Shown here piece after piece: positions 1 through 6,951 of a DNA stretch of 9,969 nucleotides; the first letter of the stretch is position 1; every line of letters begins with the position of its first letter. A program made the position numbers and the translations under genes. Location of the stretch: contig DAOWNP010000064.1 in assembly GCA_030642545.1 (NCBI GenBank), positions 1 to 9,969 on the forward strand. Direction: 5' to 3'. The notes under the pieces were generated by a model. The model searched no databases and had not been told where the DNA came from. It saw nothing but the letters and a program-made list of their open reading frames with translations. The stretch comes from Desulfobacteraceae bacterium. Lineage in GTDB: Bacteria; Desulfobacterota; Desulfobacteria; Desulfobacterales; DAOWNP01.

Positions 1-274
1 CTTTTATCATGGCTTTTACCAGAGCAAAAGATATTTTATGTTTTTTTGCAGCTTTTTTTATATAATAATCATATTTTGCTTGTGAATATAGACCAATAGA
101 GTCTATTTTTCGTTCTTTAAAATACAGACTGCCTTTTTTTGCAACAGGAATATTGGTAAAATGAATAGTTCCATCTCTATCAACAGACATAAAAATATCT
201 GCAACCGATTCTGTTTGGCTTATACAAAAAAGAATAAAACAAACTGTTAAAATTATATTTTTGTATAACTTCAA
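1..274 (-). CDS. Exported SLT-type lytic transglycosylase, N-terminal part (cut by window edge)
   Basis: Translating the minus strand from a TTG at 274 gives 91 codons open to the window edge. The start of the protein looks like a signal peptide: KLYKN, then a hydrophobic stretch at residues 8-19, with a possible cleavage after SVA at about residue 25. Residues 31-43 (VDRDGTIHFTNIP) resemble the short DUF4124-like segment often found before SLT domains. Residues 68-91 (YDYYIKKAAKKHKISFALVK) match the first helices of a soluble lytic transglycosylase domain, which is normally followed by the catalytic Glu, here lost beyond the edge. Such enzymes cleave the MurNAc-GlcNAc bond of periplasmic peptidoglycan and form anhydro-MurNAc ends. 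The gene lies 36 bp downstream of radA on the same strand with no visible terminator between, so co-transcription is likely. The family call comes from pattern only because the catalytic half is missing. Confidence 0.72.
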   Translation of the reverse strand, partial: MKLYKNIILTVCFILFCISQTESVADIFMSVDRDGTIHFTNIPVAKKGSLYFKERKIDSIGLYSQAKYDYYIKKAAKKHKISFALVKAMIK

Positions 275-279
275 AAAAA

Positions 280-286
280 CCTCTCT
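280..286 (-). promoter_or_regulatory. Ribosome binding site of the SLT-type gene (supports TTG start)
   Basis: The minus strand reads AGAGAGG followed by five T and then TTG. This purine-rich site at normal spacing is the reason for choosing the TTG at 274. There is no ATG at a suitable distance, and the signal peptide begins directly at this codon. Confidence 0.6.
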
Positions 287-310
287 TTTTTTAAATTTTT
301 TGCAAATTCT

Positions 311-1681
311 CTAAAACATAACCCCTACCCCTTTTGAAACTGTTTCAACTCCCAAAAGCTCAATTCCCTTTATATCTTTCATGCGTTTCAAACTGCTTTT
401 GGGTAATATACATTTTGTAAAGCCCATCTTTTTTGCTTCTGCAACTCTTATTTCAGCATGACTTATAGCTCTTATCTCTCCTGTTAACCCAACTTCACCC
501 ATAACAATAGTATTATTTTCCAAAGGAGTATCTAAAAAGCTTGAAGCTATAGCTGCAATAATACCCAAATCTACAGCAGGTTCATTAATTTTAACACCTC
601 CTGCAACATTCATAAAAATATCATGCCCCATAAGATGCATACCAAGTTTTTTTTCCATAACAGCAGCAAGAAGAGCTACTCTGTTTTGATCAAGACCAAG
701 AATAGTTCTTCTTGGAGTTCCAAAGTTTGTACTGCTTGCAAGAGCCTGAAGCTCAACTAAAATAGGACGGGTTCCTTCCATACTTGCTGTAACAACAGAA
801 CCTGCCTCTTTTTCAGGACGTTCTGTCAAAAAAACTGCTGATGGATTTTTCACCTCAGAGAGTCCTGCCTCTTTCATTTCAAACACACCGATCTCATTTG
901 TTGATCCAAACCTGTTTTTAACTGCCCTTAATATTCTGAATATATGATCCCTGTCTCCTTCAAAGTACAAAACGGTATCTACCATATGCTCCATAATACG
1001 CGGACCTGCAATAGTTCCATCTTTGGTGACATGACCAACAAGAAAAACAGCTATCCCTGTTTTTTTTGCAAGAATCATAAGCCTCATTGTAGATTCCCGT
1101 ACCTGAGAAACACTGCCAGGTGCAGATGGGATATCTCCATTATACATGGTTTGAATAGAATCAATAACAAGAATATCTGGTTGTACTGATTTTACCATAT
1201 TAAAAATAGAGTCAAGATCAATTTCAGAAGCTACAATAAGATTAGATGATATAGAATTAAGCCTTTTCCCCCTGATTTTTATCTGTTTTACAGACTCTTC
1301 GCCTGATACATAAAATACTTTATAACCCATTGAAGCATACCCAAAAAGAGACTGGAGCATAAGTGTTGATTTTCCTATGCCGGGATCACCTCCAATCAGT
1401 ATTAAAGATCCAGATACAAGACCTCCTCCTAACACTCTGTCAAATTCTCCTATATTTGAAAAAACACGAACCTCATCTGCAATATCTACAGAATCAATAG
1501 AAACAGGTTCTGTAGATATTTGTGTTTGCTGTATAGCAGGATTTTTAAAAAGGTTTGATGTTTTTACTATCTCTTCAACAATTGTATCCCACATCCCACA
1601 TCCAGGACATTTACCCATCCATTTCGGTGATTTATAACCACACTCTTTGCAAAAAAAAACTTTTTTAATACCTTTTTTCAA
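311..1681 (-). CDS. radA: DNA repair protein RadA
   Basis: RadA is a RecA-like, DnaB-related ATPase that helps branch migration and processing of recombination intermediates. All family landmarks are present in order. A C4 zinc finger uses Cys11, Cys14, Cys25 and Cys28. The Walker A motif is GGDPGIGKST at 97-106. A Walker B strand ends at Asp174 (DILVIDS). GHVTKDG lies at 216-222, and the RadA signature KNRFG is at 255-259. The C-terminal third (about 285-456) is the Lon-protease-like domain, with NVAGGVKINEPAVDLG typical of RadA. The length of 456 residues is standard. The start is TTG, supported by an AGGTGG site six bases upstream. The gene diverges from the PHP phosphoesterase gene and leads into the SLT-type transglycosylase gene. 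Nothing suggests damage. Confidence 0.97.
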   Translation of the reverse strand: MKKGIKKVFFCKECGYKSPKWMGKCPGCGMWDTIVEEIVKTSNLFKNPAIQQTQISTEPVSIDSVDIADEVRVFSNIGEFDRVLGGGLVSGSLILIGGDPGIGKSTLMLQSLFGYASMGYKVFYVSGEESVKQIKIRGKRLNSISSNLIVASEIDLDSIFNMVKSVQPDILVIDSIQTMYNGDIPSAPGSVSQVRESTMRLMILAKKTGIAVFLVGHVTKDGTIAGPRIMEHMVDTVLYFEGDRDHIFRILRAVKNRFGSTNEIGVFEMKEAGLSEVKNPSAVFLTERPEKEAGSVVTASMEGTRPILVELQALASSTNFGTPRRTILGLDQNRVALLAAVMEKKLGMHLMGHDIFMNVAGGVKINEPAVDLGIIAAIASSFLDTPLENNTIVMGEVGLTGEIRAISHAEIRVAEAKKMGFTKCILPKSSLKRMKDIKGIELLGVETVSKGVGVMF

Positions 1682-1687
1682 ATGTAA

Positions 1688-1693
1688 CCACCT
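1688..1693 (-). promoter_or_regulatory. Ribosome binding site of radA (supports TTG start)
   Basis: The minus strand reads AGGTGG, six bases before the TTG at 1681. The zinc finger begins only ten codons later, so the TTG start keeps the whole domain with the usual short lead. Confidence 0.65.
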
Positions 1694-1711
1694 TTTATAT
1701 TATGTAAAAAA

Positions 1712-1741
1712 ACTATATTTTTATTTACATATTTTGTACAA
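1712..1741 (-). promoter_or_regulatory. Possible sigma-70 promoter for radA
   Basis: On the minus strand TTGTAC (1741-1736) and TATAGT (1717-1712) are separated by 18 bases, about 30 bases before the radA start. In such AT-rich DNA this spacing can arise by chance, so the call is tentative. Confidence 0.35.
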
Positions 1742-1753
1742 TTCAGATAAAAT
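1724..1753 (+). promoter_or_regulatory. Possible sigma-70 promoter for the PHP phosphoesterase gene
   Basis: TTTACA (1724-1729) and TAAAAT (1748-1753) are separated by 18 bases on the plus strand, about 55 bases before the start codon. It overlaps the candidate radA promoter on the other strand, as expected for a short divergent region, but it is weak evidence in AT-rich DNA. Confidence 0.33.
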
Positions 1754-1809
1754 ACTTTTTTAAGTTTTAATTAGAATATTTTACAAATTAACCCCTATCG
1801 GATTTTTTT

Positions 1810-2604
1810 ATGTCAATAGATTACCATATACACACACTTCTTTGCAATCATGCAAAAGAAGGAATGGATAAATATATTAAAAAAGCTATTTCTCTTAATT
1901 TAAAAGAGATCTGTTTTTTAGACCACTTAACTTTTTCTGATTCAGGAAAAGCTTTGTCCATGAACACAAAAGAAGTTCCTATGTATTTTTATGCTGTGAA
2001 ATATTTTGCAGATAAATACAAAAAAAAAATTAAAATAAAAGCAGGTCTTGAAATTGATTTTAACATTAAACATGTTAATTTAATAGAAAAAATAGTTAAT
2101 ACATATAATTTTGATGTAATTGGAAGTTCAGTTCATTTTTTAGATGGTATAAATATTGTGAGTAGGAAATATGCAAAATCTGCTTGTAAATTTGATGTTG
2201 ATACTTTATATTATAAATATTATCACCAGCTTGAAAAAATGCTTTCTTTTGATTATTTTGATTTAATTTGTCATTTTGATGTAGTTAAAAAATTTAATCA
2301 ATATCCATCAATATCTTTTAAAAAACAGATAAACAATATCTTAGAAAAAGTTGCTTTAAAAAATATTGCTTTAGAAGTAAATACTAGTGGAATACATCAT
2401 CCTGTTTCATCAATATATCCTGATATTGAAATTATCAAAGAGTGTAAAAAAAAAAAAATATGGCTCTGTATAGGATCTGATGCACATCATCCTAAAATAG
2501 TAGGACAAAACTTTGATCTTGCAAAAAAGCTTATTCAATCTGCTGGATACTCTCATATTTGCGGATTTAAAAACCGCAAAAAATATAAGATACCTATAAT
2601 TTAA
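1810..2604 (+). CDS. PHP-family histidinol-phosphatase (HisJ/HisK type)
   Basis: This is a 264-residue PHP-superfamily metallophosphoesterase of the HisJ type, which in histidine synthesis turns L-histidinol phosphate into histidinol. Metal-binding positions expected of the family are visible: His6 and His8 (DYHIHT), His14 in the CNHA motif, Asp38-His39 (FLDH), Glu81 (GLEID), His109 (GSSVH), His155 (ICHFD), and Asp224 with His226 (GSDAHHP). EVNTSG at 189-194 is also a HisJ-type motif. The length fits the family. No other histidine genes are nearby, so a different phosphate ester substrate is possible; that is inference. The start is the first ATG; its upstream site (a short GGA) is weak. A run of 13 A residues lies in the 3' part of the gene at 2446-2458. 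It diverges from radA and precedes the MltB-like gene by about 100 bp. Confidence 0.85.
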   Translation: MSIDYHIHTLLCNHAKEGMDKYIKKAISLNLKEICFLDHLTFSDSGKALSMNTKEVPMYFYAVKYFADKYKKKIKIKAGLEIDFNIKHVNLIEKIVNTYNFDVIGSSVHFLDGINIVSRKYAKSACKFDVDTLYYKYYHQLEKMLSFDYFDLICHFDVVKKFNQYPSISFKKQINNILEKVALKNIALEVNTSGIHHPVSSIYPDIEIIKECKKKKIWLCIGSDAHHPKIVGQNFDLAKKLIQSAGYSHICGFKNRKKYKIPII

Positions 2605-2707
2605 AAATTTATTGATATTGCTTCTACTCTCGACAAGCTGCCTGCAAAATGAAAATTAGGATTAAGCTTAAAACATCACTTTACTTTTATACAGGAATTA
2701 TTACTAA

Positions 2708-3607
2708 ATGAAAAACTCACTGTTTTTACCAAATTTTCTTATTTTCTTATTATCTGCTGTTTGTATAATTCAGGTCTCTTTTTTAATTAATACAAATTAT
2801 ATATATGCAAAATCTTTTGCAAAAACAAAGAAAACTTTGTCAATAGTTGAAAAACAATTAGTTAATGATGGATTTAACAAAGCATATATTACAAAATTAT
2901 ATAAAAGAAAAAATGTTTACTTTGATCCATTAGGTGTATCACTGTTTTTCAGGCATAATGAAACCAAATTAAATTATGATCAATTTAAATCAAAAAAATC
3001 CATAAAAAAAGCAAGGCAGTATATGATTAGTCATAAAAATGTTCTAAACAGTGCTGAAAAAGAATTTGGTGTGGATAAAACTGTTATTACAGCGATTATA
3101 CTGGTTGAAACAAGATTTGGCACTTATACAGGAGACAGATTAATAATAAACACTCTCTCCAGCATGGCTTCTCTTGCTGATCCTGAAACAAGAAACATTT
3201 TATGGGAAAAATATTCGGATTCTTCAAAAAACAGCAAAAAAAAATTTGACAAATGGTCTGAAAAAAAGTCTAAATGGGCATATTCTGAATTAAAGGGGCT
3301 GCTTGTATTTGCTAAAAGAGAAAATGTTGATCCAGCAAACATTATCGGATCATATGCCGGTGCTATGGGTATTTGTCAGTTTATGCCTACCAATGCTGTT
3401 CATCTGTCAAAAGATGGTAATAACGATGGTATTATTGACCTTTTTACCCATGATGATGCTATTTACAGTATTGCCAATTATTTAAAAAAATCAGGATGGT
3501 ATACGAACATCGACAAAAAAAAAGCATTTAAAGTTATATATTCTTATAATCACAGTAGTTATTATGTAAATATAATATTAGATATTTCTGAGATTTTACA
3601 AAAATGA
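2708..3607 (+). CDS. MltB-like lytic murein transglycosylase
   Basis: This 299-residue protein has an N-terminal hydrophobic segment (about 10-29), which is a signal peptide or membrane anchor (possible cleavage after YIYA at 34). An SLT_2/MltB-type domain follows. The probable catalytic Glu134 lies in ILVETRFGTYTG, as in MltB. SYAGAMGICQFMPTNA (215-230) is the second family signature. DGNNDGIIDL (237-246) matches the EF-hand-like metal loop region of MltB, followed by DAIYSIANYLKKSGW. The enzyme should cleave peptidoglycan glycan strands in the periplasm, giving 1,6-anhydro-MurNAc. It has no lipobox, so it is not an obvious lipoprotein like E. coli MltB. The stop overlaps the start of the next gene by four bases (ATGA), implying translational coupling. 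AGGA lies 11 bases before the ATG. Confidence 0.9.
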   Translation: MKNSLFLPNFLIFLLSAVCIIQVSFLINTNYIYAKSFAKTKKTLSIVEKQLVNDGFNKAYITKLYKRKNVYFDPLGVSLFFRHNETKLNYDQFKSKKSIKKARQYMISHKNVLNSAEKEFGVDKTVITAIILVETRFGTYTGDRLIINTLSSMASLADPETRNILWEKYSDSSKNSKKKFDKWSEKKSKWAYSELKGLLVFAKRENVDPANIIGSYAGAMGICQFMPTNAVHLSKDGNNDGIIDLFTHDDAIYSIANYLKKSGWYTNIDKKKAFKVIYSYNHSSYYVNIILDISEILQK

Positions 3608-3816
3608 AAATAGAATTTATTATTATAGCAATAGGTATTTTATTTTATATGGCAACATGCTGGGCAATATTAGATATTTCAAAAAAAAATTTTGGTCATA
3701 TCAAGTATAAAGTTATGTGGGCAATAATATCATTTATCCCTTTTATAGGATGTATCATCTATTTTTTAATAGGTTATAAAAAAGGAGTAAAAAAAATTAT
3801 AAAACAAACCTCGTAA
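3604..3816 (+). CDS. Small two-helix membrane protein, PLDc_N (phospholipase D nuclease N-terminal) type
   Basis: This 70-residue protein has two hydrophobic helices (about 4-23 and 37-59) and a basic C-terminus. Between and after them are features of the PLDc_N family: a WAILDI segment after helix one, a Trp before helix two (KVMWAI) and a Pro-Phe-Ile-Gly-Cys stretch followed by IYFLIGY. In larger proteins this module anchors cardiolipin-synthase-like enzymes; stand-alone copies are common and their role is unknown. The start codon overlaps the stop of the MltB-like gene (ATGA), so the two are probably translated together at the envelope. No catalytic residues are present. Confidence 0.72.
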   Translation: MKIEFIIIAIGILFYMATCWAILDISKKNFGHIKYKVMWAIISFIPFIGCIIYFLIGYKKGVKKIIKQTS

Positions 3817-3876
3817 AATTTTCTAATTTTTGTTGCAGGTATTTTAAGTATAAGTTTTTAAAAGATTGGTGTTAAA

Positions 3877-6663
3877 ATGAAAGTTCTTTACTATAACGAA
3901 TTAAATGATTCAGGTATTAATGCTCAGGTAAAAAAAACTGTAGAACGGCTCACCGAGAATGATTTTTTTTCAGCAGATGTAAAAAAATTAAAAGGATTTC
4001 CATATTATAGAGCCAAACTAAATGATTCAGACCGCCTGCTGTTTACTTTTGGTACATATAAAGATAATAAGTATATTTTACTTTTAGAGATAATCAAAAA
4101 TCATGATTATGAAAAATCGCGCTTTTTAAATGGTGCATCAATTGATCTTACAAGAATTCAGGCTCTTGAAAAAATAGATCAGGTTCCAAAAGATGACATA
4201 CGGTCGCTTATTTACTTAAATGATCAGAATACATATTTTCATATGCTGGATAAAATAATATCTTTTGATGATATTCAAAACCAGGTTTTTGGTTTTAATC
4301 CACCTATTATTCTTATAGGTTCTGCTGGCAGTGGTAAAACAGTCCTTAGTCTGGAAAAGCTAAAACATTTAACAGGTGATATTTTATATGTTAGTTTATC
4401 ACCATATCTCGTAGAAAATGCACGAAATCTTTATTACGCAAATCAATATATCAATGAAAAACAAAATATTGATTTTTTATCTTTTCATGAATTTTTAGAA
4501 ACAATAAAAGTTCCATCAGGTTCTGAACTACAGTATCGTGATTTTGAAAAATGGTTTCATAGGTTTTGTCAAAATTCTTCTTTCAAAAATCCACATCAGC
4601 TTTACGAGGAGTTTAATGGTATTTTAACAGGCTTTGATATTACCAGGGCTTGTCTTGACCTGAAGAGTTACCTTGATTTGGGAGTAAGGCAATCTATTTT
4701 TCTTGCAGATAAACGAATAGAAGTTTATGCTTTTTTTGAAAAATATCTTAACTATTTGAAAAATGAAAACTTATATTCTCTAAATATGCTATCTTACGAT
4801 TATCTTTCTTTATGTACTTCCAAGTATGATTTTATTGTTGCAGATGAAGTTCAGGATCTAACTAATATCCAGATACAGATACTTTTAAAATCACTTAAAA
4901 AAGCTGATAATTTTATTCTCTGTGGAGATGCCAACCAGATTGTACACCCAAATTTTTTTTCCTGGGCAGCTGTTAAATCTATGTTTTACCATCAAAAAAT
5001 CAAAAGCAGAAAAAAAATTATACGGGTTTTGGATGCTAATTATCGTAATTCTCATAAAGTAACTGATTTGGCAAACAATCTTTTGCGTATAAAAACAGCT
5101 CGTTTTGGATCTGTTGACAGGGAAAGTAACTATCTTGTAAAATGTATATCTGATAAAAATGGAGAAGTTGAGTTTTTTGCAGCAAAACCAAAAGTTATGG
5201 GTGAATTAAATACCAAAACATGTAAGTCTGCCCGTACAGCAGTGATTGTTATGAGACCTGAAGCAAAAAAGAATGCTCGCCAGTTTTTTAAAACTCCTCT
5301 TCTTTTTGCTATTCACGAAGCTAAAGGACTTGAATATGAAAATATTGTTCTTTTTAATTTTATTTCGGAAAACGCAAAAGAATTTGCTGAAATTATTAAT
5401 GGAGTTACACCTGAAGATTTGTTTTCTGATTTAAAATATGCCCGTGGTAAAAACAAAAAAGATAAATCTATAGAAATTTACAAGTTTTTTATCAATGCCC
5501 TTTATGTTGCTGTTACCCGTAGCTTTAAACGCCTTTATATAGTTGAAAGCAATACAAATCATGATATTTTTAAATTACTTGGTTTAAAAATCACTAAAGG
5601 CCAAATAAAAGCTAAGATCAATGTTTCAAGTAAAAAAGAGTGGAATGAAGAAGCTCGAAAGCTTGAGCTTCAAGGAAAAACAGAGCAGGCAAAAGAGATC
5701 AGGGAAAATATTTTAGCTCAAAAAGATGTTCCGTGGGAAGTTTTAACACCTGAAAACCTCACAGATCTGAAAGAGAAAGCTTTAAACCCTGATAAATATA
5801 ATCGTCAAGCCAAGAAAATTTTGTTTGAATATGCACTTCTTCATAATATTCCATATTTGTTTGATGCTCTTTCTGTATTAAAATTTAAACAGGCACAAAA
5901 GCCAATCCAATATCAAAAAGTTATTGAAACCCGCTATTATAATGCATATCAACAAAAAAATTATAAAAATCTTATTAAATTAATAGAAATGTATGGTATT
6001 GATTTCAGGAATCAGTTTAATCAAACTCCAGTTATGATTGCATCATATCTTGCTAAAGCTGATCTGATAAAGATTTTGAAACAGAGTGGAGCAAAAGTAA
6101 ATCTTACTGATAATTGGGGAAGAACTCCGCTTCAGATAGCCCTGCGACGTGCCTATCAATCAAAAGATTATGCAAAAAAACATATTGGTAAAATATATGC
6201 AGATTTGGTTTCTTCCAATATCAAGGTTAAAGTGGAAGGTAAAATGATCAAAATTGATAACAAGCTTATGGAGTTTTTTCTTTTAAACTCAATGATTGCA
6301 AAACTTGAAGATATTCTTAGATCAAAGATCAAAAAAAAATTACCATCTTTTGAAACAGCTGATTTTATAGAAGCTTTGAAAAATTTCCCCGATCATGTTA
6401 TTCCTGCTTATCGAAAAAAACGTTCGTATCTCTCTTCTGTTCTTGCAAAAAACGAGGTAAATCGTGATGTTTCATACAATCGAAAACTTCTTGTGCGAAT
6501 ATCCCTCGGGCATTATATTTTAAACCCAAATATTGAAATTAATATACAAGAGCAATGGATTAATATTTATGATTTGATTCATATAAAAGAGTTGGAAAAA
6601 GAAAAGAGTGATGAAAAACTTCAATATTTTATCAGTTTTATACGAGATTGTCAGGAACGTTAA
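3877..6663 (+). CDS. SF1 (UvrD-like) helicase with N-terminal RelE/ParE-like domain and ankyrin repeats
   Basis: This 928-residue multidomain protein is intact. Residues 1-85 resemble a RelE/ParE-type fold: a LKGFPYYRAKL core, a DRLLFTF strand and the ending EIIKNHDYEKS. The SF1 helicase core follows: motif I GSAGSGKT (148-155), motif II DEVQD (323-327), motif III CGDANQ (349-354), motif IV-like LDANYRNS (385-392), motif V HEAKGLEYENI (480-490) and motif VI YVAVTRSFKRLY (543-554). Residues 683-760 hold at least two ankyrin repeats (NQTPVMIASYLAKADLIKIL and NWGRTPLQIAL). The last 170 residues are unassigned. The protein is expected to be a cytosolic ATP-driven nucleic-acid translocase with a protein-binding arm. 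Known UvrD proteins repair DNA, but this architecture resembles stand-alone accessory or stress/defence ATPases more than UvrD proper; that part is inference. The start follows a GGTG site. The gene is 60 bp after the PLDc_N gene, with no clear terminator between. Confidence 0.88.
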   Translation: MKVLYYNELNDSGINAQVKKTVERLTENDFFSADVKKLKGFPYYRAKLNDSDRLLFTFGTYKDNKYILLLEIIKNHDYEKSRFLNGASIDLTRIQALEKIDQVPKDDIRSLIYLNDQNTYFHMLDKIISFDDIQNQVFGFNPPIILIGSAGSGKTVLSLEKLKHLTGDILYVSLSPYLVENARNLYYANQYINEKQNIDFLSFHEFLETIKVPSGSELQYRDFEKWFHRFCQNSSFKNPHQLYEEFNGILTGFDITRACLDLKSYLDLGVRQSIFLADKRIEVYAFFEKYLNYLKNENLYSLNMLSYDYLSLCTSKYDFIVADEVQDLTNIQIQILLKSLKKADNFILCGDANQIVHPNFFSWAAVKSMFYHQKIKSRKKIIRVLDANYRNSHKVTDLANNLLRIKTARFGSVDRESNYLVKCISDKNGEVEFFAAKPKVMGELNTKTCKSARTAVIVMRPEAKKNARQFFKTPLLFAIHEAKGLEYENIVLFNFISENAKEFAEIINGVTPEDLFSDLKYARGKNKKDKSIEIYKFFINALYVAVTRSFKRLYIVESNTNHDIFKLLGLKITKGQIKAKINVSSKKEWNEEARKLELQGKTEQAKEIRENILAQKDVPWEVLTPENLTDLKEKALNPDKYNRQAKKILFEYALLHNIPYLFDALSVLKFKQAQKPIQYQKVIETRYYNAYQQKNYKNLIKLIEMYGIDFRNQFNQTPVMIASYLAKADLIKILKQSGAKVNLTDNWGRTPLQIALRRAYQSKDYAKKHIGKIYADLVSSNIKVKVEGKMIKIDNKLMEFFLLNSMIAKLEDILRSKIKKKLPSFETADFIEALKNFPDHVIPAYRKKRSYLSSVLAKNEVNRDVSYNRKLLVRISLGHYILNPNIEINIQEQWINIYDLIHIKELEKEKSDEKLQYFISFIRDCQER

Positions 6664-6672
6664 TTTGTAAAA

Positions 6673-6692
6673 AGGTTATTTAAAAAAAACCT
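6673..6692 (+). terminator. Weak hairpin just after the helicase gene
   Basis: AGGTT and AACCT form a 5-bp stem with a 10-nt A-rich loop, starting 10 bases after the stop codon. No T run follows, so termination here is uncertain. Confidence 0.15.
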
Positions 6693-6702
6693 GATAATTG
6701 AG

Positions 6703-6791
6703 TAATAGTTAGTAATATTTTCTTTAAAAGATTATTTTTATTGACAATGTTAAATTGGAAAGTATATTAAATGCCTAATAATTAGTAATAT
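6703..6791 (+). repeat. Pair of 16-bp direct repeats flanking a promoter
   Basis: TAATAGTTAGTAATAT (6703-6718) and TAATAATTAGTAATAT (6776-6791) differ at one base and start 73 bp apart. They flank the TTGACA/TATATT promoter candidate. They could be operator-like, but the second gene copy's leader does not keep them, and AT-rich DNA makes chance similarity likely. Confidence 0.3.
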
Positions 6792-6951
6792 CTTTATTTT
6801 AAACACCATTTTTTATTTGGTAGACTTGATCATAACAGAGATCATAAAAAGTAACTATAATAAAAGATCAGAACCAGGTTGTTCAACGTAAAACAGCGTT
6901 TGGTAATAGCTTGTTGATGTGATTATAATATAATGTAAAAGGCATGTTAGT
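6724..6951 (+). repeat. Leader region of GNAT-like copy 1, duplicated upstream of copy 2
   Basis: This non-coding stretch aligns along its length with 8101-8344. Shared blocks include TATTGACAA.GTTAAA, TATTAAATGC, TTGGTAGA.TTGAT, a CTATAATAAA.GATCAGAACC block, TTCAACG, TTGATGTG, AATATAATGTA and the AAAAGG ribosome binding region running into TAGTATGGAAAATTC. The blocks keep their order and rough spacing while the sequence between them has drifted. This fits an old duplication that carried promoter and leader along with the gene. Upstream of about 6724 the similarity ends. Confidence 0.75.
6741..6768 (+). promoter_or_regulatory. Sigma-70-type promoter for GNAT-like copy 1
   Basis: A perfect TTGACA -35 (6741-6746), a 16-bp spacer and TATATT (6763-6768). 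The -35 and its flank are conserved before copy 2 at the same distance, which supports function. Transcription would start near 6775, leaving a leader of about 175 nt. A TATAAT at 6856-6861, also conserved, lacks a good -35. Confidence 0.55.

Noticed and set aside
944..1637. Open frames on the plus strand inside radA (944-1189 and 1377-1637)
   Set aside because: They lie opposite a clear radA reading frame with all family motifs and show no domain or ribosome binding site of their own.
3124..3485. Open frames overlapping the MltB-like gene (minus 3124-3342, plus 3303-3485)
   Set aside because: They overlap the catalytic core of a well-supported gene and have low-complexity, domainless products.
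6852..6866. Conserved TATAAT in the leaders (6856-6861 and 8232-8237) as the main promoter
   Set aside because: Neither copy has a reasonable -35 at 16-18 bp, while the upstream TTGACA promoter is better in both. Kept only as a possible secondary start.
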